This document shows, piece by piece, positions 33,151-44,150 of a DNA stretch of 64,000 nt (position 1 is the first letter of the stretch; every line of letters begins with the position of its first letter). The DNA lies in NCBI GenBank assembly GCA_003550325.1, contig QKWP01000120.1:325683-389682 (forward strand), in the 5' to 3' direction. Under the pieces are notes generated by a model. That model was given only the letters and a program-made list of their open reading frames with translations, was not told the DNA's origin and made no database searches. A program made the position numbers and the translations under genes. This stretch comes from Gigaspora rosea. Lineage: Eukaryota > Glomeromycota > Glomeromycetes > Diversisporales > Gigasporaceae.

Positions 33151-34231
33151 AATTATCCAATAAAATTTCACAATAACGCGTCAGATGCTAACACAACGAT
33201 TTATCTGTTACATTAACAAATTTGTCAATCAAGTGAACCTCTGTCTATGCGCTTCGGACATCTATCAGTTTCTGATTACCTAATAATTAATATTCGAAAT
33301 GTTCTTAATATCACTATCATACCACTATCTAAAATGAAATTAAATAGCGACTCACAGAATTATTCACTAAAGAATTACCTGATTTTAAAAAAATTAAATT
33401 TTTAATTTATCATCGAATTTGTCATAACTCTTTTATATACTAATCCTGCATCTGTAACAAACAGCAAAATTTAAATTTTTTAAAGAATTACCCGCCTCGG
33501 CAGATTTTAGATAATGCTTTACACTAACCTATTTAAACTCCAATTCTTGAATAATGACAATAGCCACTTGACGCATTCCATTGGAATTATTCATCCTGAT
33601 TTTTATTCATATCTTTTCAACGCCAATACCATATTCATAACCAAGCTAGGGTATATTAGCTGATTTTTGATAATCAATTTTCGATGAAAAATTTTCAATC
33701 GATTAGTTGAATAAATAATAAACGAAACTTGATAAATACACGTAAGGTAGCAGCTGAAACAGACGGGTCGATATTCTTATATGATCTGTTGATTAATCAA
33801 TCGCTAGTCGATTAATTGATTAGTTGGCCAATCGATTGATCGATTGGTCGATTAATCGATTAATCGACTAAGTTGGGTCGGTAAAATTCGAATCGATTAG
33901 TTGGCAAGTTTACAACTAATCGATTAATTTGATTTTCGTTTTTATTACTACAGTCAATCAATTTCAGTTGATTAAAAAAAGATGCATTGCCGATTTGTGT
34001 AAGTTCAATCTAATGAGTTATGTTTGAGTATACGTTTGGATCAATAACGATAACGATAATGCAGTTTAAATTTATACAGTACCGGGCAGTAAAAGACATT
34101 CATTCTATACTATAAGGCGCCAATTTTTGGTGCTTACATAATCGTTGTTGATTGGCTAACTTTGTGTAATTGATTCTATTGGTTAAATAATCATTCTTTT
34201 TTCTTTTTTTTTATATTATAAACTTCAACTC
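33151..34231. repeat. AT-rich stretch with a TCGATTAATC simple array
   Basis: At about 33780-33930 the words ATTAATCGATTAATCGAC and TGATCGATTGGTCGATTAAT form a decayed ~8-bp array with self-complementary units. The rest shows no gene. Confidence 0.5.
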
Positions 34232-34239
34232 CTTATAAC

Positions 34240-36982
34240 CAGGGCCACCGATTTTCTGCATTATGCAGAAATCACGGAATAAGGTTACAAATGCAGAAAG
34301 GATCATAGTCACTGCAGAATTGTCACGGAAAGCAGGAATAATGAGGGTGGTAATGATTTTCTTAGTAATAAAGCTAAAAACCGGATAATTTATGTTACTT
34401 GGCACTGTACAGGTTTTTTTTAATTATAACTATTAAAGTTAGTTGTAATTTGGGTCAATCATTTGTTCGAAACACTAACCTAAATAGACAAGTAATAAAA
34501 ATTCATAGTCGCGCGAATTTAAGTATAAGATAATACTACTAAAGTAGTAAAATTGTATGGAAGGCTGTGTTGAGGAATATGAAAAACTAAAGAGAATGTT
34601 TCGAATTCATGATTGAAAAATGAGATGAAGAATTAGTAATAAAAAAAAAAAAAAATAATATGTAATAATAATAATACTATGTATGAATTTTTATGATTTG
34701 TTCTGATTTTGTAAAAAAGTATAAATTCAATTAATAAAAGATGTCTTCGGGTTATTGTTAACTCAATAAAAATCTTTACACTTACAATATTGTTGTAAAA
34801 ATTTTACCCCATATTTTTATCTATTATAATGAGTAAAAGAAAAAGCAAAGTATCAAAAGTTACGGCTCATACTAGGGTTGAGGAAAACCCGGGTGAATTT
34901 AGAGTTGACGATGAAATTTTATTTTGTAATTTTTGTGATCACTCAATAGACTGGGTATGAAAGTCGACAGTTGATGACCATCTTAATAGTAAAACACACA
35001 AAACAAACAAAGCTTTACAGAAAAATAAGCAACATCAACAAACTATTATTACATCTCTTGGATCTTCTGAATCAAAAAAAAAATTCTTAAATGATTTAAT
35101 TGAATCTTTCGTAGCAGCCGATATTCCAATAGAAAAAATTAATTCTTTACATTTATTTTTTAAAAAATATTGTAAAGAGGGTGGAGCTGTTCCACAAGCA
35201 TCTACATTACGCGAATTATATCTTCCCCAGGTTTTTTCTAACCATTTAAATAATCTTAAATCATTTTTTAAACAAAAACGTATTGCAATTATTATGGATG
35301 AAACAACAGATAGCTGCTCACGAAGCGTAGTTAATACGATATTTGCATATAGAGACAATACAAAATTAGTCTCTGTTAATTTTCTTACTCAAGTTAATAA
35401 TTGCACAATGGGACAAACTCTTTTTCAAATTCTTTCAAATTATAATATTCCATTTACTTTTCCTCGTATTTTTTTATCAGATTCGGCTGCATATATGAAA
35501 AAATGTTATCGCAACGTTTTGCTTACAGTAATGCCACAATTAATTCACGTACCTTGCTGTGCGCACATTCTAAACCTAATTGGGTAATTAATATTTATTT
35601 TTTTAAATAATAATGTATATGTACAGTATATACGTATAATAATATAATTACTATATTTTATATACGTAGTGATACTTGGCGCACCTATTGTCACTTTTCT
35701 CAAGTTAATACTTTATTAGCTAAAATTAAAGATTCATTTTCAAGATGCCCTGCACGTCGTCGTCGATATTTAGATCATTTACGATTTCATGGAATCAATT
35801 CACCAAAAAAAATTCCGCTTCCTGTAATTACAAGATGGAATTCTTGGTTTGAAATGGTCGTATATGCAAAAGATCATATTGATTATTGGCCTAGCTTTTT
35901 TCAAGATGAATATGCGATCGATAAAAACTAATACATTAGAAGTTATTACATCATTATTATCAAATCCTGAAGATCTTGGACTTATTACGATTCATATAAA
36001 TTTTATTAGTATTTTCTCACGAAAGTTTATACAAACGTTAAATTTTTTTCAACAAGAAAAACCAGTTTTCCCCCTAGTTGAAAATCAACTTGAACAACTC
36101 ACCGCCTATATTGAGACTAATATGCATGCCGAGCACTTTGGTCCTGAATTAGATACATTAATATCATCAATATTTTTTCAACCAATTGAGCTTTATCCTA
36201 TTTTCCGTGGTGCTTTTAGTGTCGCATATCAAAAGTTTTCTGTTCATCTTCCTTCTCACCCCGGTAGATCATTGTTTTATGCAAGCCAAGTTTTTGATCC
36301 TAAGTTTTTTCATCTAGGTAATGTTACACGAAAAGATATTCGCAATTACTCCATTATACCAGAACTATCTAATCCATCTAACGAATTACTACACGAATGG
36401 GCGATTTATTGTGGATTAAAATATGATGTGGTGTTTAAAGAAATTACATTGGATGAATTTTGGCTAAATATGACCGATTCATTGCCTATTTTATCTGAAA
36501 TTGCACTCGATTATATTTGGTTACCAGTTTCTTCTTGTGCAGTGGAAAGAAGTTTTTCAAAATATAATACGATTCTAGATACTAATCGGCAAAGTTTAAG
36601 CGAAGAAACTTTACAAAGTTTAAATATGTTGTATTTTAATAACAATTCAAATAACAATAACATGTAAAGTTTAACAGTTTAAATAGGATAGCATTTAAAT
36701 TATAATGATTAGTATGCTTCACGGCATTCTGTAACTTCACGAGGTTTTTTGTTTTTTAAAAAAAAACTTTTTTTAAATGATTTAAATAGCAATATATTTG
36801 AATTCTTTTCTTTTTTTACTTTTTAGTAATAAATTTTCAATAAAAAAAGTTTTGCAGAAATCACGCAGAATCTTTAGAAATACCACGGAAACTGCGCAGA
36901 ATTTGTCAATCTGATTCGCAGAATTTGTATTTTAGCACGGACGGAATTGACCAATTATCACCGCAGAAAATCGGTGGCCCTG
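34240..36982 (+). mobile_element. Complete hAT DNA transposon
   Basis: TIRs CAGGGCCACCGATTTTCTGC and GCAGAAAATCGGTGGCCCTG are perfect over 20 bases. The 8-bp CTTATAAC flanks on both sides (34232-34239, 36983-36990). Both subterminal zones repeat GCAGAA (four times at the right end) and CACGGAA, likely transposase-binding sites. It contains one transposase gene in the same orientation, damaged at two points. Length (2.74 kb) is normal for an autonomous hAT. Perfect TIR and TSD imply a fairly recent insertion. Confidence 0.95.
34829..36667 (+). pseudogene. hAT transposase with CGGBP1-like zinc finger (two lesions)
   Basis: The ATG at 34829 opens a frame with a short finger (C33-x2-C36, H51-x5-H57) like BED/CGGBP1 DNA-binding domains, which would bind element ends. 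Next come a DUF659-like RNase H-fold start (IIMDETTDSCSRS) and CCAHILNLIG. The frame then meets GTAATT at 35584; a GT-AG intron of 86 bp (35584-35669) restores it as DTWRTYCHFSQVN, VITRWNSWF. The C-terminal hAT dimerisation block is intact (LPVSSCAVERSFSKY, LSEETLQSLNML). Lesions: TGA at 34958-34960 inside the finger (between WV and KSTVDDHL), probably CGA to TGA; and a +1 shift at the A5 run 35923-35927, after which the second half reads on to a TAA at 36665. Otherwise about 580 codons, full family length. The antisense frame at 35035-35358 is a shadow. Confidence 0.85.
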
Positions 36983-36990
36983 CTTATAAC

Positions 36991-37854
36991 TTTCTTAAAA
37001 TAAACAATAAAAAAAAAATACTGACAGAAATGTAGTTTAGCTAAAAATCCATCATTTTGTCAGAGGGTTTTTGATTAGCTTGTTTTATAAAGTTATAATG
37101 AATTAAAGTTTTTAATAGCCAAGAATGGATGCGTTTTACTGTCCGGTGTATTAAGTATATACAGCTAGACCTCCCAAAATGCATGTTCTTTAAATGCATA
37201 GTCTCTCTAAATGCATAGTCTCTCTAAATGCATACCTTGTTTTGGCCCCAACTCATATGACACTTATAGATTTTACTGCAATACCTATCTAAATGCAAGA
37301 TTTTTTTGGCTATAGGTCTGATTGATACATTTATGCATTACATCTATAGTATCCCCTTGAAAAGTACCATTTTGAGTAGTGTCAGGGTCTTAATTGGTCT
37401 TACGATTGTTCGGTCCCGGGGAGCTTTTTTATAGCTGTTTTCATAAATTCTGAGACACTGACAAAAAACTAACCGAATGATTTTCCCGTAATTTAAGATC
37501 AGGTAACTAATATAAATACGTATATCTCTGGTTGAATATAGAAATATGTTACTTTTCAAAGCATCTTCGCTGGCAAATAATTGAAAAAAATCTAGAGGGC
37601 TTATCAGTTCGAAAATTGCCAATCTCAGGTGTTAGTAGGCTTTCTATAGATTGGATTCTCAGCACTCCAAAGATATTGATGTATTGAAACACTTTGTAGC
37701 ATATCTTGATTTTTTTGGAATCTCGAATTAAATTTTAAACTAGTCGACTCATATTTAATTTTTAATACTAACGCCTATTTGTTTAATATGTTTATTATAA
37801 AAGTCTAATTAATATCCGGTACCTTTTTGTATTTCTAGTTAATATTTATTGATA
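36991..37854. other. Non-coding stretch
   Basis: A short array of CTCTCTAAATGCATAG words lies at 37195-37235. 37430-37520 has a diverged direct copy at 38696-38790 (CTGTTTTCATAA, CTGAGACAC). No gene supported. Confidence 0.45.
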
Positions 37855-37985
37855 GACAAGAATAGTCTTTTCTATAAATTTGTACCAACCAAATACAACA
37901 AGAATAGTCTTTTCTATAAATTTGTACCAACCAAATACAACAAGAATAGTCTTTTCTATAAATTTGTACCAACCAAATACAACAA
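37855..37985. repeat. 42-bp minisatellite, three units
   Basis: Three near-identical 42-bp units containing AAGAATAGTCTTTTCTATAA and TTTGTACCAACCAAATACAA. Because 42 is divisible by three, the minus frame repeats a 14-residue word (VFGWYKFIEKTILV), but no start context or homology supports a gene. Confidence 0.85.
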
Positions 37986-38049
37986 ACATGTTACAATCAA
38001 AACTTAATAATGTTGAATGCGTAGACATAATAATGATAAAATTATCTGT

Positions 38050-38310
38050 ATAACAAGCATTTCATGTAATATAAATATATATCTTGTATATGACGACTAT
38101 GCTGAAATCAATAACCTAACCGAATCGGCCGAAAATCATTCGGCCAATTTTTTATCAGGTGTTCCAGAATATATGAAAACTGTAAATATACCTTTTTTTC
38201 AGTGACTCGACTTCCACCAGAGTGGCTTAAACTTATACAAGGAGATCTCAAAATTTCTGGGCCTGAGTGCATCGGACTCCTGGTCGACAGGGTCGAAAAT
38301 TGATCAATTT
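38050..38310 (+). pseudogene. Possible host-gene exon fragment
   Basis: A frame ending ESAENHSANFLSG meets GTGTTCC at about 38158. After a T-rich tract and CAG at 38200 the next frame reads RLPPEWLKLIQGDLKISGPE, then CIGLLVDRVEN and a stop. Composition is protein-like and a ~45-bp GT-AG intron would join the parts. The fragment is cut off by the MITE at 38324. I do not recognise the protein. Confidence 0.3.
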
Positions 38311-38323
38311 CCCAAAGATCACT

Positions 38324-38681
38324 ACCGTAAAACGCTCTTTAAAGTACCCGTGTAAAGTACCCCTGACTTTTTTGATGATGATTTTCGTATTGTACCCGGG
38401 TATTTTAAGATTCTAGAAATACAAAGTACCCCATTATTCAAAAGTATTCAAAAAAAAAATTCTATTCGAGATCACTATTTTCATTTTCAGATTCACGACT
38501 AAGGTCTACGCAACTACGATTACCAGATCCTTCGTTCCAGTCGTTTACATACTCAAGCAAATCATATTTTCATATGAATGTATAGTATCCCTCTTCGAAC
38601 ATAGTATCCTCCATGTATTGTACCCCTTAGATCAAGCGTAGAATGTAAAATACCCCGGTACTTTAAAGAGCGTTTTACGTT
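38324..38681. mobile_element. Pogo/mariner-like MITE retaining a transposase tail
   Basis: Ends ACCGTAAAACGCTCTTTAAA and the complement ACGTAAAACGCTCTTTAAA pair over about 25 bases, with TA at or near each border. The interior has GTACCC words in both orientations. On the minus strand a frame reads LEYVNDWNEGSGNRSCVDLS followed by an acidic tail and stop, the style of the C-terminus of pogo/tigger transposases. I infer an internally deleted element. Confidence 0.65.
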
Positions 38682-39102
38682 ATTTAATTTCTGTTTTCAT
38701 AATACCTGAGACACCCGATAAAAATTATGCGTATGATTTTTCGACCGATTTGATTAGGTAATTTCGGCATGATCGTCTATAAAGGTTGGCATCCACTTAT
38801 TTGCGCGGGTAATACAAGCTCCTGGAGAGGAAATAGCCAATCGGAGAGTGCAAATTTTGACTATTCCGGATCAGCCCGACGAGAAGAAAAAAGCGAAAAT
38901 ACGCAAAAACTAATGTTTATATCGATCTTGGAGCACTAATTAAAAATGACGGGAATGAAATTTTACTTATATTGAGCATCACTCTAACCTTATAGCCTCT
39001 AACGTTAAGGCCCTAACCCTAAATTTTTATCTCACGCACTTAGTTTATTTACAAAATCGGATTTCCTTTTTTGGTTTGTGTTACCCAAGGATGCTTTTCT
39101 AT
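38682..39102. other. Non-coding stretch
   Basis: Contains the diverged duplicate of 37430-37520 and a telomere-like ACGTTAAGGCCCTAACCC near 39000. No gene. Confidence 0.4.
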
Positions 39103-39375
39103 GGGGTCGTCTAAAGCGGAGATAAATCACGTGACTAGCCGCCAATCAAATTATAGATTTTGATGATCGCCAGCGAAGCAAACGAGAAAGAAAAGCGAAA
39201 AATACAAAAACGGCAGCCTAAACCTACCTTGGATAGGTTAATTAAAAATGTCGAGAAGGTAATTTTGCACATATATAACATCCTAAAATCTCTCCAAACC
39301 CTGTCCTAAAGTGACCCTAACCCTAAATTTGATTGGCGGTTTATCACGTGATTTATCTCCGCTTTAGAAGTCCCC
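39103..39375. mobile_element. TCTAAAGCGG-family MITE, copy 1, 8-bp duplication
   Basis: Left GGGGTCGTCTAAAGCGGAGA and right complement GGGGACTTCTAAAGCGGAGA; pairing extends about 50 bp through TAAATCACGTGA and CCGCCAATCAAA. The 8-bp TTTTCTAT flanks exactly (39095-39102 and 39376-39383). No ORF. Eight-base duplication points to hAT- or P-type mobilisation, but the GGGG ends are unlike the CAGGG ends of the hAT elements here. Confidence 0.85.
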
Positions 39376-39383
39376 TTTTCTAT

Positions 39384-39890
39384 CACATGTTCTACGAATT
39401 ATTGGAAAGATAACATACTCAAACCTTCGCTCGAATGCATATCCAACATGCTTGGGGTTTAGTTTGTATGAAAATTTATGGAAGAACAGCTCTTGTCAAC
39501 CAATAAATCTTTGCACGAAATATTAATAGCTCTTTGGATATAAATTAGACTTCTATAATAAACATATTACACGAATTGATGCAAATATGTGTATACAAGT
39601 GAAGGGCAATACTATTTGTACCCCTCACTTTTACTATACACCCCTCCGCTGTAAAATCATTCTAGCCGATTTTCACATGACGTAATTATAATAATTTCTT
39701 AATCGATTATCCAGAATTTGAGCAAACGTTATGAGTAATCAGTTTTACGAATCAAGTTAATAATCCAAACTATTGGTAACGATCCAAATTATAAATAGTT
39801 CGCATAGTTTTGGTAATAAGACCAAGCAATAAAGCAGTATAGGGCGTCTATAAATAGCGTTATCTAACCTCTGTGATCTCAAAATAGATA
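39384..39890. other. Non-coding; one Harbinger-like end fragment
   Basis: GGGCGTCTATAAATAGCGTTAT at 39842 resembles the GGGGCATCCATAAATAACATT terminus of the MITE at 44872. Otherwise nothing. Confidence 0.35.
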
Positions 39891-40037
39891 CGGTCAAACC
39901 TCTCTATATTCACCTCCTCTATAATCACAAAATTAATATAATTACATCGATATATAAAAAATCCCTCTATATTAGTCACACTTCTTTATAATCACAGCTT
40001 TTTGTATCCCAAAGGTATGACTATAGAGAGGTTGAGG
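39891..40037. mobile_element. Small Tc1/mariner-type MITE
   Basis: TA-flanked 147 bp. The left end is CGGTCAAACCTCTCTATA and the complement of the right end is CCTCAACCTCTCTATAGTCA. CCTCTATAATCACA words repeat inside. It has the same terminal style as 7491-8306. Confidence 0.65.
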
Positions 40038-40380
40038 TAGTTATATGGGGTGCGGACAATAGAAACAGCCCATTTTTACATTTTTTTTGAAATGAGTTTT
40101 TATTAGATTCATATAAATTTTGACATGATTAACATTTTTCAATTATAAATGAAAGTCGGCTTGCATAATAAAAAATCAAGATAATGTAAAAGAAAAATTA
40201 CACGAGGCTTTGTAGAGCCAACACATCACGAGATTATCCGATAGTCACCTGCTACCTTTAACCAATCAAAATCGTAAAATTTGATTAATCCCGGATCAGT
40301 CCGAAATCAAAACAAATGATTAAACTCAATTATCTCAAATCTATAAGACAAACTAATTTTGTAATTTGGCAGGTGGATTA

Positions 40381-40561
40381 GTGGTGGCAGAAACGATTCT
40401 TGGTCCTGTAGTTTCTAAGCAATTTAGAACTCCGTATATTATGAGAAATCACGAATTGCAAAGAAAATTTCATAGTTTAATTATTATATGTTTGATATTC
40501 TGGGTTTATTAGATATATTTTGCTCAGAAATCACAGGACTGAGGGTCATTTCTGCCACCAC
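40381..40561. mobile_element. 181-bp TA-target MITE, GTGGTGGCAGAAA ends
   Basis: TA at 40379-40380 and 40562-40563. Ends GTGGTGGCAGAAACGATTCT and complement GTGGTGGCAGAAATGACCCT; pairing continues through GGTCCTGTAGTTTCT. No ORF. Tc1/mariner-type. Confidence 0.8.
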
Positions 40562-40563
40562 TA

Positions 40564-41670
40564 ATTCACATATTTTGAATGTAGTGAATTGAATATATAA
40601 ACTGCCAGTGAATCTTGAATCGGGTTACCTAAGAATGTTTGTTGCACTTATTCTTTACAGATTTTATGTGCTTCTAATCTGTTAACATTCTAATGTTAAT
40701 TTTTTTTTTTTTTGTATTGATCTTGTAATGAATGCCGTCAAAAAAATATTTAAATTTTTAATTTTAAATACTAATCGGCGATATATAATTCGCAATAGAA
40801 AACATAGAACTTATACTAATGCAACCTATGTTGCTAGCACTCATAATAATTTTAATCATAGCAAATTTGAACTAGATCACACTTGGCTTACTTCAAAAAA
40901 GAAACTCTTTTTATATACTATTGTCACTTACCACCAAAATTATCAATGAAATGCAAATTAAAGTCAGATTATTATAATCGTTAACTAAATAAAAAGATAA
41001 ATTAAAAAGACTTGTAATATGAACCTTTGTATTAGAAGCACCAAAAAAATAGGAATTTGAGATAATCAAGTTTATACTGTTTGAACTTATCCCGAAATTG
41101 AGCATTGAATTGGTTAATATTTCAGTAATCTTGCAATATATGGATGGGCCTCTTGAGGAGTAACTTTATGGGATAATGTTTAATTTGTTGTTTTAGCCTT
41201 TTTATGGGTTGTTTTTTCTAATGGTGATTTTTTAATAGAGAAGGTTTTCTTTCTCTTTGCTTCGTAGGAAGGCTCTTACAGTATTTGCAATAAGTTAATA
41301 CTTGGCTTAGTTTGATAAATGAATATTTGACAATCTGTTATAGACATAATTACTAATATTCTGTCATCTTTTAAAATTACCTCTTATTTTGGTTACAATT
41401 TTTAATATCCTTCTTTATTTCACACTTGATATATCTAACCCACATTTAATCTTATATTATTAGAATTTAATCTTCTAATGCCTTTAAAAATATTAAATTA
41501 CTTATTGCTAAACAAACTAAACTTTTTTTTACTACTTTATCTAATAATCTTTTAAATTGGTCCCAAATATCTCTTATCACCAAAAGAAACAAGCTTACAA
41601 TATTACCTAAAAAACGAAAAAAGAAAAATATTTTTTTTTTTTTAAATATATCCTCTCCAACAGTAATATT
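40564..41670. other. Non-coding AT-rich stretch
   Basis: No gene, TIR or repeat array recognised. The short frames at 40728-41105 lie on both strands and are unsupported. Confidence 0.45.
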
Positions 41671-41674
41671 TCTA

Positions 41675-41940
41675 TAAACCTGAACTGAACTGAACTTAGG
41701 TCAAGTTCAGGTTCAGGTTCAGTATTGAACGTGAATCTGAACTTGAACATTTTTTAAAACATGTTCAAGTTTAGTTTAGTATTGAACTTTTAGAGCTAGT
41801 TCAGGTTCAGTTTAGGTTCAGTTCAAAAGTTCATAAACATGTTCAGGTTCAATCTAGTATTCATATGAAATAGTGCTTCTAGGTTTGGGTCTGGGTTTGG
41901 TCTGGTCTAGTTCAGAGTTCAGACCAGTCTCAAACTCTAA
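41675..41940. repeat. Degenerate GTTCAG hexamer array
   Basis: Words GTTCAGGTTCAGGTTCAG and TTCAGTTTAGGTTCAGTTCA recur, with complements CTGAACTGAACTGAAC at the left edge, grading to GGTCTGG at the right. It is a decayed hexamer satellite with an inverted left margin. Confidence 0.7.
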
Positions 41941-42199
41941 ATTTTACAATTTCAAACTTCATATTAAACTTAAATTCAATCATAAGTTTGATCAAATTTG
42001 GTTCAAAGTTTACAAACTAGTCTAAATCAAATATACGTATATGTATTAGAGGGCTTCCAGAAATTATTTAATTTTTGTTACTAATGAATTCAAAAATTTT
42101 ACCTTCACACACCCACACTTGATACCCTATTAGCCAATCAAATTTTAAAAATTTTTCATATATTCAAATTCTGGAATTGATATTAACTTCTGATCCACT

Positions 42200-42800
42200 G
42201 ATCCATTTTGTATAATTTAACTACCAAAATGCTCACCTTGATGAGTAATTTTAACAAGCCCAAAATGTTAAAATCTAATCACGGGGTTCCAAGATCTTTC
42301 AACTTTTGTATAATTTTAATAGTAATTTTAGAATTACTAAGTAAATTTCTTTAACAGTAAATAACTTTTGATCCACTAGCCCGTTTTGAATGATTTAACT
42401 ACCAAAACATTCATCTTAGTGAGACAATTCTAATAAGCCCAATATTGCTAAATTCCAATTACTAGATTCCAAGATCGATAAAAATTTGTATAAATTGGTT
42501 TAATATATAAAAACCAATTTGATTAAATAATTGTCTAACAATACAACTCTTTATCAATCTTGGAATTCAGTAATTAGAATTTAGCAATTTTGGGCTTATT
42601 AAAATCATCTCCCTGAATGAACATTTTAGTAGTTAAATCATTCAAAACAAGCCAGTAGATCAAAAGTTATTCAATATTAAAAAAATTTATTTAGTAATTT
42701 TAAAATCACTATTAAAATTATACAAAAGTTGAAAAATCTTGGGACCTGTAATTAGATTTTAACATTTTGGGCTTGTTAGAATCGTCTCATCAAGGTGAGA
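42200..42800. repeat. 600-bp inverted repeat, centre near 42510
   Basis: Left-arm blocks (CACCTTGATGAG, AACAAGCCCAAAATGTTAAA, CCAAGATCTTTCAACTTTTG, AAATAACTTTTGATCCACTAG, TAATAAGCCCAATATTGC) return as complements in reverse order in the right arm. Parts of the module (GATCCAGT, ATTTAACTAC, GAGA(C/G)) recur at 42860-42970 and 45010-45300, so it is a mobile module. No coding signal, no clean termini. Confidence 0.7.
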
Positions 42801-43394
42801 ATTAAAGTATATCTAATATATAATAATATAAATCTAGTCTGTTCTTGTAATTCTGTAATTGGATTTTTATAATTTAGTTTTGTTAGAATTTTTTCTTTGA
42901 GAGAATCATTTTGTAGTTAAATCATCTGAATTGGTCCAGTAGATCAAAAGTTATTAATAATTTTAAAATTTTATAACTTTAACCAAAATTATAAAATGTT
43001 GACCAGAATTATAACCTGATATTTTGGGGATCACACCAACCCACCCAAAAATTATATAATTTCTGAAACCCTCTTATTGGATACTAAACAAATTTACTTA
43101 AAGTGAAAGTATAAATCAATTAGTAAAATTTAGAAAATCATAGCATTTTGTATAATTTTATTAAAAAATTATATATCACTTGAAATTTTACTAATTGATT
43201 ATAAATTCTTGTACTAAGATAACTTGTTTAGTATCAAAAATACATCAAATCAGTATATTTTATATTGTTTTTATTAAAATTTGAAGAAGGGTACTTAATT
43301 TTAGAAATTTTTATCAAAAATTCAAAATTAAGCATCTTTGCCTAAATTTTAAGAAAATAAAAACAAAAATTACTAAAATAGTCAGAGTTGGCAT

Positions 43395-43560
43395 TGAACA
43401 ATGTCCAAATAAATTTAATTGAACATTTGAACATTTGGACATTTGAACATAATCCAAATGTCCAAATAATTTTTTGGTCCTTTAGGCATTGGACAATGTC
43501 CAAATAAATTGTAAGATTATTGGACATATGTCCAAATTGTCAAATGGATATATATCCAAT
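43395..43560. repeat. TGTCCAAAT / ATTTGGACA motif array
   Basis: A dozen copies of the nonamer in both orientations (for example GAACATTTGGACATTTGAAC, AATGTCCAAATAA). A second cluster at 45885-45950 reads TGTCCAAATGTCCAAATGTC. The two clusters may be related element ends; the frames there are repeat-driven. Confidence 0.7.
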
Positions 43561-43692
43561 TTTTCAATAATTTTATTGGACAATTTTAATAATATGATAA
43601 CAAAAACTAAAAATAGATTATCCTCTCTCTTTTGGTCAAAAAACTCAAAAACGCCTTTGACCTAAAAATATGCTATCTCACGATCAACAATA

Positions 43693-44017
43693 GTTGCTAC
43701 ATAGTAAAGTCCAAACTTTACTATGCAAATTGATTAAAGTCGCTTAAGTAAAACATTTTCAGGTGATCAGAATACACTTACTTAAAATTTTTATTAGTAT
43801 TGGGAAGAAGTTTTTATTATTTGACTTTTGATTTTATATTCGACAAAAAAATTAAAATTTTTTAAAAAAATATATTCTACAAACGTAAAAATCAAAAGTC
43901 AAATAATAAAAATTTCTCTAATCCTAATAAAAATTTTATGATAATATATTTTAATCTCCTGAATAAGTAACTTTAATCGATTCAAATAATAAAATTTAGA
44001 CTTTACTATGTAGCAAC
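43693..44017. mobile_element. Hairpin MITE, GTTGCTACATAG family, copy 2
   Basis: Starts GTTGCTACATAGTAAAGTCC and ends GACTTTACTATGTAGCAAC. Arms pair around about 43870, with TTATTATTTGACTTTTGATT and complement. About 325 bp, same order as copy 1 (7844-8176), including the ACACTTACTTAAAATTTT block. Confidence 0.75.
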
Positions 44018-44150
44018 TATCTGTGATTAACCAAAAATTGATTATATCTGAAGTAGGCTACCTATTTTCTTTATAATATACCTTTATTTTAAAATTAAAT
44101 ATAAAATAAACTATTGTTATTATTCTTTTTGAAATACAATTATTTTATAG

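Noticed and set aside
35035-35358. 107-codon minus frame
   Set aside because: Antisense shadow of the hAT transposase.
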